A stretch of DNA of 64,000 bases from Chondrus crispus (taxonomy: Eukaryota; Rhodophyta; Florideophyceae; Gigartinales; Gigartinaceae). A program made the position numbers and the translations under genes. The notes under the pieces are model-generated. The model had not been told where the DNA came from, searched no databases, and saw only the letters and a list, made by a program, of their open reading frames with translations. The stretch spans positions 124,001-188,000 of the forward strand of contig NW_005179019.1 of the NCBI RefSeq assembly GCF_000350225.1, in the 5' to 3' direction. Of the stretch, positions 54,642 to 64,000 are shown piece by piece. The stretch's first letter is position 1, and each line of letters opens with the position of its first letter.

Positions 54642-55100
54642 CTATCCAGCTAGTATCGGATTTGCAAACTGAAAGTCATCCTTTGGGGTAGTGAGCAGAA
54701 CCGACAAGTGATTATTAAGAACATCCACACCCACCCTAGTAATGCGAATCGAACTATGATTTACCGTCGCGGTCACAATTTCCATTCCCATCAAAAAAGT
54801 GACACGCATGTTAAGTCGGACTTCGATGAGAACCGGTCCAATGATATCATCACTCGGAAAGAGAGGCCCTTCGCAGTTTGCGAAGTTAATGACGGCGTAT
54901 CCAGTAGGATCCTGAAGAGTGATTGTTGTCTCGTTTGACGTCGTTTGTCTGTGTACACAATTTCCAAAGATCATTCGAAATGTGCAACCGTGGTTGAGTG
55001 GGTTGTTTGCCACGTGAAGCATGGACCCGAGAGAAGACAGAGTCACAGAAGCGGATTGTGAAGCCAACACTTTGACTAGCGCCGAATCTTTCAGGGCCAA
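54642..55100 (-). CDS. Unrecognised protein fragment, about 152 aa
   Basis: Open minus-strand frame beginning TTG, probably an internal part of a longer gene. Composition is globular and beta-rich (runs such as VLIEVRLNMRVTFLMGMEIV), which is compatible with an OB-like fold, but that is only a guess from composition. It lies 0.1 kb downstream of the other minus-strand fragment at 55221-55861 and 2 kb from the Helitron, which in many genomes carries accessory genes; membership is unproven. Confidence 0.35.
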   Translation of the reverse strand: MALKDSALVKVLASQSASVTLSSLGSMLHVANNPLNHGCTFRMIFGNCVHRQTTSNETTITLQDPTGYAVINFANCEGPLFPSDDIIGPVLIEVRLNMRVTFLMGMEIVTATVNHSSIRITRVGVDVLNNHLSVLLTTPKDDFQFANPILAG

Positions 55101-55220
55101 GAAGACGTCTCCTGAAGAATTTGTTGACCACCGATACTGAACATATCCTGAAATCTCGTACTAAAGTTCGAAGAAAGATGCGAAAAAGGTGTCAGAATAT
55201 GAATGCATAAGTGAAAGGAA

Positions 55221-55861
55221 TTAGCATCTGTGTGACGTTTCTTGAGCGTATGCATGACGTACAACTCTGCAAACGGTCTCTGTTGTCGCAGATTGCGGCG
55301 CACCAGGGCCGTAAATTTCCTCTATCTTGTTAAAAACAGAAGCACGGGCTAAGAGAGAAACAGACCCTGTATGGTCTGCAAACAACGCAAAAGGAAATTT
55401 GCGGGAAAAATCGGGAACACGAATGAGCAATGCTTTGAGTACCACCTCAATGTCTGGTTTTTTACCGCCATCTCGCTTGCTTGAGGGAGAGATGCTCTTT
55501 TCGGTGTGATTGTCATTTTCCAGATTACTGAGGGCTAGTTTCGTGAGTGCTCTAACGTTTGTGGCGGCTGAGAGGTTTCTGCTCGTTTCTGCACGCACAT
55601 CAATGTCAGAGAAGTCTAGCACACGTCTGGCAGAAGCTTCTTTCCATTTTTTGTGGGTTCGGCATGCACTCCAATACTGCCTGATGGAGCAGAACTAGGC
55701 GTTGTTTGATCTTTGTGAGTCGTAACTGGACAAGCTTCATTGGTTCGAACTGATGTCGGAGAAACCTCTATGTCATCACTCATCGCTAAAGCGACTTTCC
55801 TCGATGATCGACGGCTTCTGTCTTTTTTCTTCTTAGAAATAGAATTAGAACGCCGCTCCAT
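55221..55861 (-). pseudogene. Unrecognised gene, N-terminal part with basic region, frame-shifted
   Basis: Starts at ATG 55861 with a Lys/Arg-rich stretch (KKKKDRSRRSSRK) that could be a nuclear localisation signal, then a Ser/Thr-rich segment. Near 55.65 kb the coding text moves to another frame (QYWSACRTHKKWKEASARR) and continues LDFSDIDVRAETSRNLSAAT to 55221. A short intron or a frameshift would both explain the shift. I do not recognise the family. It may be one gene with 54642-55100. Confidence 0.35.
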
Positions 55862-57200
55862 GGCCTGGTATGTACTGAAATATCAAGTTCAATGTCTCTC
55901 AGCTGTAGAACTTGTGTGTAAGACGGGTAGGGTAGGAGGTGGTGTGAGTGAGGTTGAGCGGAAGTGAATGTGCCTGCGGCGGCTCGGTGGACAGTGGGGC
56001 GAAAGAAAGAAGGGGTTAGTGTCGGAGAGTATCTGACTTTAGAGATGACACCAAGCTAAATCGTCCTAGTGCTTGTTATGAAGGGCCAGCCAGGGTAGGC
56101 AGTGAGCACGGACAGCCTTAACTTGCGAGATGGATTTCAACGTACAGGAAAGGCGTATATACAGGTTGTGAGTTTTTCATGAAATGTACTACATGGAACT
56201 CAGAACAGAAAATGTTCATATCATGAGACGAATCATTCGTCCTCTAGCAGTTTCTGATACATTCGAAGCACATGGTGTCAGAATGATCCTCGTCTTGTGC
56301 TTGTCGAATACAGTACCGACAATTCGGATGCGACATATTCCTAGTATTCAAGCGATGTCTCCTCAATTACAAGCCGTAAGAAAGTTGTACAGTGAATTCA
56401 AGAAAATGAAATTGAAAGAAGGGGTTAGTAAGGGAGAGTATCTGACTTTACCTGAGATCTGCTTGTTACTTAGTTGCTTCCTTGTCTTAACCGGTTTTCC
56501 ATTGAAAAATCAACCACCTATACCGGCATGGGTGGTGAATTTTTACACAGAATTGATGCTCTCCAGAACATCCGTTCTGGAGATTCTGCAGCGTACGACG
56601 TACCATTACACAAGGTCATGTCTCTTCATGTCATTCAGACTATCAAAACCCTTAGTGCAGATATGATATAGAGAAAGGCATATACGTGTGGGCATCAATT
56701 CATTGAAGACACACGAAAAATCGCATGAAGGCATCAAACACCACCGTGCTCTACAATGTTTTTGCCAAAGCATGATTGAACAGTACCATAAATGTGACCA
56801 GAGCGGAACATATTGGTACCGAATTCCATGTATGTGTTTTCATGGACATGTGTCAACTTGATGAGCATGCCCCGTCGGATACTGGGTTGAACCCTACGAA
56901 ATGCTGTCTCTTACATACTTCGCAGGGCATAAAAATGCTCGACAAGGTCAACAGGGACTTGGGGTAGCTTTGGAGCTGTTGTGGGCGCAGTTGCGGAAAT
57001 AAGCCAGTTGGAAAACGCAATCCGGTACGCGATAAAAAGGTACGTTTGGACGTGCCTGTAAATTCATGATCTTATTTTTCTCGGCCGTTCCTGCCAATCT
57101 CATTTGATTGTGTTATCGGATAATACATGCAATCCATCGACCGACCTATTTGTACATACTGCGCCACACATGCCACAAAACCACGAATAGGATTTCTCTT
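55862..57200. other. Left flank of the Helitron, weak ORFs and a short repeat
   Basis: No assigned gene. A 30-35 bp string GAAGGGGTTAGT...GGAGAGTATCTGACTTTA occurs at about 56008-56042 and again at 56417-56450. An ATG-started plus-strand frame of 160 codons at 56184-56666 has a charged helical middle (LYSEFKKMKLKEG) and no family. The stretch 56.7-57.2 kb has broken frames and may be decayed Helitron 5' sequence. Confidence 0.4.
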
Positions 57201-57607
57201 CTGCTAGTTGAGTAGACAATGCACGAAACTTTGTATGCAGTACTGCGCAGCACCATGGGCAAAAGCAATTACCATCTGATATTGGCATGTGATTCCCATT
57301 TGGGAGTGATGAAAGGGCCCGTCAGCAGAGAACACATCTCAAGTGGCCCGAGAAAAAGATGGCACAATGATGTGACAGAATCAAGGCAGTTCTGCGACGA
57401 CTGCATTTCGTTGGTAGAAGCAGGCCCAGGGCACCAATCCCATCGAAGTCATGATTGCGTAACTGAAGAAGAAATATCTGCAATGGACGCCAATGGTCAG
57501 TTTCAACCAGTCAACGACAAACAGAAACGCTTCTGTTACGAACAAGGGTTTGCAAAGCTTGGCCTGGACTCGTTGCGAAGAAGGGTATGTGCAGTATGCG
57601 ACTGTAG

Positions 57608-58342
57608 TTGGCCAGTCGACAAGGTGACGTTTTTGGATATGATAGATCGAAAACAGGCATGTGCTTAGGTGAGAAAGCTTCAACCTGTCCAGGGAGTGTC
57701 AGAAACTCTGAAGGAGTACTACGATGTCTCCGATTTCTTTCCCGTCCTCCGCAGAGCATTGCTTTCCCGAATGGGAGTAGAACAGAAAAGTTTCAAGGCA
57801 GAAGTGGAATGGTAATGCTCATTGTTTGTGATTCGTGCCAACGAAGTTTGAAAAGCGGTACAGAAAAACCGCCAAAATTTGCTATTGCGAATGGGTTTGA
57901 CATTGGTGCATTGCCTGTCGACCTGTCCGAAGCCACATCAATCGAACGAAGACTCACGAGCATGACGTCTGTAGCAATACTCATCACGGTCTTACGCGGG
58001 GGGAAGCACTCATTCATCAGAGGACATGTTTCAATAATACGTATGGATCCAACATCCATTTGCCGTAGATTACCAAACCTCCTTGGAAATGAAGAATTCT
58101 TTCTGGTAATCATAGCTGGGAAGCTCACACCCGTTCAAGAGGTGATTTCAATGCGCCGACACGAATGCAGTCACTCTAAAGTGCGCGACTTGCTTGCCTT
58201 ATACCTTGGGAACAACATCCTGTACAAGAGATTCTTCGCATACCTTGATGAAAATGCACTGGAGAGCCTGAAGGAGAAAAGAGAACGGATAGGAATCCGT
58301 TTGCATAGAATGGAAGACGAAACGCGCGAGGGCGTCTGCTAG
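57608..58342 (+). pseudogene. Helitron RepHel N-terminal region
   Basis: Contains CDSCQRSL, PPKFAIANGFDIGALPVDL and a segment ending LALYLGNNILYKRF, the conserved order of the region N-terminal to the Rep domain of Helitron proteins (often called DUF6570-like). A preceding frame at 57219-57668 overlaps it and ends with a CAVCDCSW cysteine cluster. After 58342 the coding text continues in another frame (FLFGRGHPGIKR near 58.43 kb), so at least two frameshifts and a stop separate it from the Rep frame. Confidence 0.7.
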
Positions 58343-58811
58343 AGATACTGTGCTTGTTCGTAACCATGGTTCATTTGTTTCGGACTTTGATGAAAACCTG
58401 CTGGCTCTTGCAATCCCCAATTTGTTCCTATTCGGACGTGGACATCCAGGAATAAAAAGGTGTTGACCAGTTTCGTTTGAGGAGTGAATTAATTACTATA
58501 TGCGATTGAGTTCGAGAAGGTTTGGACAACATAAGGGGTTTCCACTTGTATCCTTTGATATTTGCGGAAGGAAACGAGTGATACGGTCCACAAGTATAAG
58601 AGCAGTTAATTCACCCCATAAGTACGAAAAGTTTGCACATGTTACGCGAGAAGAGCTTGCCAATCCCCTCTCAAAGCAGCGAGAGTGTTAGAAAGAAAAA
58701 ATGAACGGTCGTTTATCCGCAGAAACGGCCAAAGACACATCACGCGCAGCCCAACTGATAAAAACTGTTCGTGCGTCTCAATCCAATATGTAGGGGTCTA
58801 GAGCAGAGAGA

Positions 58812-60419
58812 ATGACGTATCGAAGAAAGGCCTTCTCGATGGACGCATATCTCAAGTCAGGAGCGATTTTTGTCACACTGACGCCAAGCGATGTCGGTAC
58901 AATTGCAATTGCGATTCTTTCAGGGAATGTAAGACTGGAAGATATCGAAAGCGCGGGACTTGGGAGTCTCCCGTCTCCCGCAAAGAGGCTACTTATTTCT
59001 GGATTGGATCCGAACGCATGTTCCGAATATTTCGAAATAGTCTGTGATGCATTTGTGACAGAGATTCTTCGGTTTGACCGGAAGCGTGGAAGATCAATGA
59101 AGGGAGGTGGTCTCTTGGGTTACGTTAAGGCGTACATTGGTGCGGTCGAAACTCAGCAGAATGGAACATTGCACATGCACCTCGTGGTGTTCATCGCTGG
59201 GCTTTCTCGAAGAGCACGCGACTTTTCGAAACGCTGCGATGACCCAGAAGATGGAGAGAGGTTCAAATATCGTTTTTGCGCATTCGTAAATAGCGTCGTA
59301 TCAAGCTCGGTACCATTAGATCCGAAACCTCTGTGTCCATCGTGTGGAAGTGAGGACGGTCTAACCCCTCTGAATAAAATATCGAGAGAAGCCTTGCGAA
59401 AGATTCCATGTTACAAGCGCCCGTTTCCAACATCAATGTGCAGTGTTTGCAAAATGTCTTTTGGTGCCACAACTGTCATCCGGAGTGAGGTCAGAAGGCT
59501 TCAGCGAAGCATCGAGGGTCAAGGTATGAATACTGAAACCCTCTTAATTCCTGCTGGGTCAAATAACAGAGAGAGCGACGTGCTCACAGAAATCCATTGC
59601 CTGCTTCCAGCAAGGTTGACATGGCCGATGAAAGCTCCAGAAGAAACGGAAACAACTACAGAAAAGGTCGAGCAATTGCATAGGCTACGGCTCGCCCAGG
59701 TATTACTCTTCACTCAAGAGCACAATTATAGGCATGTGTCATCATGTTTCAAGCAAAGCTTGGCGTCAAAGTCCGGAGAATGCAGATATTCCTTCCCGCG
59801 AAAGCCCGTCCAGAAAACGTGCATCCGTGAAGGCCTCCATATGGATATGGAGAGGCTTCCCCATAATGAGTACATCAACCCATACAACGATATCTTGACA
59901 CTGCTTCTTCGGTCCAATCATGACATAAGATTTCTCGTGGGCGGCGGTACCACGGACACGTTTTACTATTGCCTGAAGTACGTGACAAAAATCCAGCTTA
60001 ATGATGAACCGATTGAGAAGGTTGTAATGGAATCATTTGATCGGCGTACTATACAAGAACAGAAACGGGTACAAGACGGACTTCCATTTTCAGATCTCTC
60101 GATTGCAAGGTCCCGCATAAACTCGATGGCCATAGGTTTGTCACGAAAGCAAGAAGTATCGGGAACAATGTGCGCATTATATCTACGCCGAAAGACAGCT
60201 TTGATATCATCACATGATTTCGCTGTCGTTATGCTGGCACAAACCATGTCCATCATCTTGAAAGGGAAGCACAAGGTCAGCTTGATCGCAGTAGGCAGAG
60301 ACCAATATGTGACGTGTCCACAATACCTTGATTTTTTGTATCGTCCGACACAGATGGCGAAGATATCAATGATGGGAGTATGTGTCAATGTTCAAAAGAG
60401 AACGAGTTGGAGCTCCTGA
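58812..60419 (+). pseudogene. Helitron Rep (HUH nuclease) domain
   Basis: 535 open codons from an ATG. Rolling-circle initiator nuclease: FVTLTPSDVG (typical T-L-N/T-P-x-D motif), then the HUH metal site HMH at residues 121-123, a cysteine-rich insert (CPSCG, CSVC), and the Y-x-x-x-Y catalytic pair Y386/Y390 in YYCLKYVTK. These catalytic residues are intact. The frame breaks at 60419, after which the same protein continues in the overlapping frame at 60382-61164, so the whole RepHel is not translatable as one protein. Confidence 0.85.
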
Positions 60420-61164
60420 TAATGACGGATCTATGGAGACAGACCCTGTTAGATACAAATTTTCCGAAGGACATCCTTTGGAAGGAACACATGCCATCCG
60501 TTGCCGAAGGGTTTATGTAGTCCCAGATATTGTCGGTCCTCCGCTTCCAGATAGAAAAAAACTGGAAAGAACAGAAGAGAAAGAAAGATATGAACTCATA
60601 GCTCTGATTCTTACATTTCCAGTCCATTTCGATCAAGATATTCTCCAAGGAAAGCAGTCATATCGGGAATCTCTACAAAAATTTGAGAATTCCGCGCTTT
60701 TTTCTGAAAAGAAGAGAGAGGTTCTCGAAAATATGCGGAAGTATTACGATTCAAAGAGGGCGGCAGAGGTTGAAAGAAATAATAAGATTGCACATGTAAG
60801 TGAATACATGGACCGCTATGATGATACCGCCGACTTCGATCAAGCCATGACGATGCCAGAAGAGCTGGGTATCAAAGAAGCACCGTGTTGGGAAGAATCC
60901 TTACAAATGGAGGCAGGTTGTGGTCCAATGACATCATCAATGATAGCTGGATCTGGAATGTCGACAAGTGAAGGCATGCTTTCCGCAGAGACCAAGGACA
61001 TTGCATATTCTGCCACAGCAAATGCCTGCATCAGATATATCGCAGGCAATAATCTGGTGTCAACTCCCTTGCGGTTATTTTGGCCTGGAATCGTTCAAGT
61101 CCCTGTCGTCCCAACTCCCGGAAACATCTTATCTCACGAAGATATCACTAAAAAGGCCTGCTGA
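60382..61164 (+). pseudogene. Helitron linker between Rep and helicase
   Basis: Continues the Rep protein in another frame: YKFSEGHPLEGTHAIRC and a Phe-containing block followed by an acidic linker. This is the usual segment between Rep and helicase in RepHel proteins. It overlaps the next frame by about 200 bases, so another frameshift separates them. Confidence 0.75.
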
Positions 61165-63088
61165 TGTGTCATCCATAACCTCTGCAGAAGTGAGCCGACA
61201 AATAGAGGTCATGAAAGCGGAGGTCATTGGTAATCGCCTAAGATGCAATCGTATGTCAGATGAAAAGCGAAAAAAATCCCAACCGCGTATTCGTACAAAT
61301 ACCATGCAGGAGGGTGAGGTCGAAACAACCGTTCAAATACTCATCGAAGGGCAATTGGCAGAAACGATCGCGAGTGATGATCAACCTGGGGGAGAGAGGA
61401 AATCAACCGGACTTTCGATGAATCATCTGATTGAAACAATTTCCAATCATCATCAACTTAACGAGCTACAGTCTAAAGCTTTTGAAATTGCAGGAACTGG
61501 GCTACTGAATAGGATGGAAATCGCAAGTAGTCCATTTGAACCCTCAAGTCATGACGAGACGAAAAATGAGTTCCTCATGTACCTGAGAGGAGAGGGTGGC
61601 ACCGGGAAGACAAGAGTAATCAAAGCGTTGCAGCACCTGGCACTTAACTGCGGAAGAACAAGGTCTGTCCGAACGTGTGCACCGACGGGAACCGCAGCAT
61701 CTTCGATTAGCGGACAAACCTTTCACTCTCTCCTGGGAATTAGAGGAAGAACCCTTTTCGACTCAAAACGCAAAATTCCAGACAAGTATAAAGAGGAGCA
61801 CACAGAAACGGTGATGGTAATTATAGATATTATTTTCATGCTTGATAGAAAACATCTCGGTGCGCTTGATGTATTTCTTCAGAAGGTGAAAGAAAATGAT
61901 TCTTGTTTTGGCGGGGTTTTGGTGTTATTTTGTGGGGACTTTTTCCAAATACCGCCGGTCGGAGGCGAATGCGTGTACAAAGATCCATCCCTGTCGAAGA
62001 AGCAGAAATGCTTCCTCGATGAGATGGGATATCAAAGATGGAGAGGCCCGAAATATTTCATCATGTCGAAAGAAGGCATGAGGCACAGCGCAGACCCAGA
62101 CTATGCATCGTGTTTGAAAAGGCTTAGAAGAGGAGAACTGACTGCAGCAGATCGTCCCATGCTTAACACACGAGTGATTGGGAGATCATTGCGATCTCAG
62201 GCGCCGACTCAATCAATAAAGGGATACGTTCCCCTCGTCGTGAGGTCAAACGAACTGCGAACGTCTCTTAACTGGCAATCAGTGAAGGCTATAAGCGAGA
62301 GGAATCGGATCAAACCAATAGTCTGTGCGGCAAAATTCCATCACTCGAAGGGAATAACGATAGGAGTGCACGACGTGAGAAAGCTTCTCACCTGTACGGA
62401 CACTCGAATGTCAAACTTTTCTCCGCTACTTCCACTTGTACCCGAAATGCGAGTTCGTGTCACACGAAATGTTTCAGTTGAACTTGGAATCGCAAATGGA
62501 ACGGAAGGCGTTTTGGAGGGGGTGAAGTTTAGTCAAAGCGTAGCGTTTGAGGAGACCACTCTGTTTGACGCAGAATGCCTTCTGGCAATTGAACAACCCA
62601 ATGTTTGCTTCGTGCGTGTGCCATCATGCAGTACCACACTGCCGAGAAGATTCGAAGTGGTTCCCAAGAACCTTTCTGCCAATTCAATTCCGATACAGCC
62701 AATGAGGTCAAGAAAGTTCAAGCCGTCTCTGAAGGGTCGACTAGCGGCTGACGGAAGCATTGAAGTAACAAAACTGCCATTTGTTCCTGCCTATGCTTCG
62801 ACGACGGACAAAGTGCAAGGTATCACCGCTGATGCCATCATTGCATTTCCTTTCATGAAAGGTTGTTCGGCCCGACCCCCTGTTGCGTCTCTTTATGTGG
62901 TCTTATCGCGAGTGAGAATGCTTGATTCCTTGTACTTATACGAGCCCTTAACAGATGACGTGATAGAATATTTCAAGCCCGAGAGGTCTCTGCTCGAAGA
63001 AGAGGAACAGCTGGAAGGTCTCCATGACGCAACTCTGCGAGTTCTGTCTAAAACCGAGGCGCGTAACAGAGAAAGCACAATGACGTGA
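60968..63088 (+). pseudogene. Helitron PIF1-like helicase domain
   Basis: Superfamily 1B DNA helicase that unwinds the strand during rolling-circle transposition. The frame opens with GTG, not ATG, because it is the C-terminal part of RepHel. Motifs: Walker A GEGGTGKT (61589-61612), Walker B IID at about 61819-61827, QIPPVG (about 61947), TTDKVQGIT near 62.8 kb, and motif VI VVLSRVR (about 62.9 kb). The Walker B acid pair is damaged: the Glu after Asp is Ile (IIDIIFML versus the usual IDE), which should abolish ATP hydrolysis. Ends EARNRESTMT. Confidence 0.88.
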
Positions 63089-63166
63089 AATGGTGGTCCA
63101 AACTCGATCATATTGTGCTATTTCCTAAACTCCTATTTTCGCCATGAAATCTTGTGGTGAGAAATT

Positions 63167-63222
63167 CAACACACCGGTTGTAATTTCCGTGAAATTTCCA
63201 TGAAATTACAACCGGTGTGTTG
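63167..63222. repeat. Perfect 21-bp hairpin 3' of the Helitron helicase
   Basis: Arms 63167-63187 and 63202-63222 are exact reverse complements (core ACACCGGTTGTAATTTC) with a 14-base loop. Position 80 bases after the RepHel stop suits the 3' hairpin of Helitrons, though it is longer than the usual one and no CTRR end follows directly. Confidence 0.9.
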
Positions 63223-63493
63223 TCATTCACACATCATAGACATATCTGAAGAAAAGCTTGAAAAAAAATAAATGACGACCTGCCATGCCCATTTCGTGTT
63301 GTATATTTCCACATTTCAATTGTTTTGATTCGTAATCCGATTTGCACATGGCTACGCTCCAGCTACAGTATAAGATGCAGCTGGAGCATTGATATATATC
63401 TTCCACGTGGAACAAATGTAATTGCGCAAGGAGATTTTCCGAAACGAAATATGTAGTTTGAGAGCCTGATAATAATACAGGAATCGGAGAGAC

Positions 63494-64000
63494 ATGTCTC
63501 CGCGCCAAGCGAAACGTCTTGAACCAGTTAATGCATATTGCTTTCGAATTTCAACAATGAACACGTCCAGTTTACGAAGGAGCTCCACGGACAAGACCCC
63601 AAAAGGGTTTCTGGATGGAAATGAGCTCAAAAGAAAGTTTGTCGCAGTCGACGCACAGGGATTTCTTCGATGTGAGAAAGGTTTGAACGAGCACGAAGTG
63701 CAGGGACTGAAGAACATTTTCAACAAAATCCAGCATACGCAGATGGAATTCATCTTCAACCACGTCCCCATCACCAAAATAACCGATGTGCACAAGAAAA
63801 TCAGTGATGGGGCACCGCTGGGGTCAGTGCTACCGGTTTCAATCCATGCCGGAAGAAAAATGATCAACATAAGCTCCAAAGTTGTTCGCAATATTGTGGT
63901 TACCGATGCCGAGAAGGAAACTTGGAAGTCGTTCAGCAATATAATTGAAGTGCTTCGCGATCAATGTGCTTCGGTTTTCAACAAACAGTATTCCATTTAT
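63494..64000 (+). CDS. Unrecognised ORF, 169 codons, cut by the window end
   Basis: Reading the plus strand from ATG 63494 gives an uninterrupted frame to the last base; an in-frame TAA at 63473 supports this start. The protein (beginning MSPRQAKRLEPVNAYCFRIS) is mixed alpha/beta in composition, with KFVAVDAQGFLRCEKG and VSIHAGRKMINISSKVV; no family recognised. Codon content is ordinary and the length without stops makes chance less likely. It could be a host gene or the next gene of the mobile cluster. The minus-strand ORF over the same bases is a shadow. Confidence 0.6.
   Translation, partial: MSPRQAKRLEPVNAYCFRISTMNTSSLRRSSTDKTPKGFLDGNELKRKFVAVDAQGFLRCEKGLNEHEVQGLKNIFNKIQHTQMEFIFNHVPITKITDVHKKISDGAPLGSVLPVSIHAGRKMINISSKVVRNIVVTDAEKETWKSFSNIIEVLRDQCASVFNKQYSIY

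Larger units (their letters stand above)
57219..63222 (+). mobile_element. Helitron rolling-circle transposon, frame-broken
   Basis: Carries, in order, an N-terminal region with C-x-x-C pairs and the LPVDLSEATSIER block, the Helitron Rep domain with HUH and two-tyrosine motifs, and a PIF1-like helicase, the standard RepHel layout. Frames change several times, so it is inactive. A 21-bp perfect hairpin 80 bases after the helicase stop may mark the 3' end; no canonical CTRR terminus follows it closely, so the exact end, and the 5' TC end, are unresolved. Confidence 0.88.

Noticed and set aside
63352-63939. 195-codon minus-strand ORF near the right edge
   Set aside because: Shadow of the uninterrupted plus-strand frame 63494-64000, which has better composition and an ATG start.

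Overview
The window is eukaryotic nuclear DNA dominated by transposable elements. One intact-looking single-exon cytochrome P450 gene at the left end, the lack of introns, and the mix of Ty3/Gypsy, Copia, PIF/Harbinger, pogo and Helitron copies fit a compact-gene alga; a red alga (florideophyte, Chondrus-like) is my best guess, but this is inference and not proven by any marker gene.

Layout. 0.4-1.9 kb: P450 on the minus strand. 2-7 kb: mostly unrecognised sequence with two long hairpins and two weak GC-rich ORFs. 7.0-37.8 kb: a nest of four insertions of one Ty3/Gypsy chromovirus family whose LTRs begin TGTAGTGCAAT and end ATTGCACTACA. The order is readable from perfect 5-bp target duplications: solo LTR C (TCGAA) is split by full-length element A (GTCCC); element B (ACTAG) sits two bases beyond the TCGAA repeat of C; solo LTR E (GTTGG) is inside the 3' LTR of B. 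Removing the nest joins base 6983 to base 37838 with only a few bases between. 37.8-45.6 kb: a PIF/Harbinger transposase pseudogene (minus strand) split by a second, unrelated Ty3/Gypsy element D (TSD AACCC, 270-bp LTRs). 46.2-50.95 kb: a heavily decayed Ty1/Copia element on the minus strand. 51.16-53.42 kb: a pogo/Tigger-like transposon with TIRs and TA duplication; an uninterrupted duplicate of its insertion site lies at 53.96 kb. 53.5-54.1 kb: tandem repeats. 54.6-55.9 kb: unrecognised minus-strand coding sequence. 57.2-63.2 kb: a Helitron with HUH Rep and PIF1-like helicase, frame-broken. 63.5-64 kb: an unrecognised ORF running off the window.

Most interesting: elements A and B carry, between pol and the 3' LTR, a long ORF on the opposite strand (554 aa in A) reading inward from the 3' LTR. 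Its protein is clearly conserved between A and the older, broken B (for example a 15-residue identical block), so it is a genuine accessory gene of the family and not a chance antisense frame. I recognise no domain in it. Element A has nearly identical LTRs and open gag, pol and antisense frames, so it is young and looks whole. Antisense accessory ORFs are known from some plant Ty3/Gypsy elements; whether this protein family has been described cannot be decided from the sequence alone.

Two cautions for the reader: several long open frames here begin with non-ATG codons, so starts were chosen from sequence context; and percentages given are by-eye estimates.
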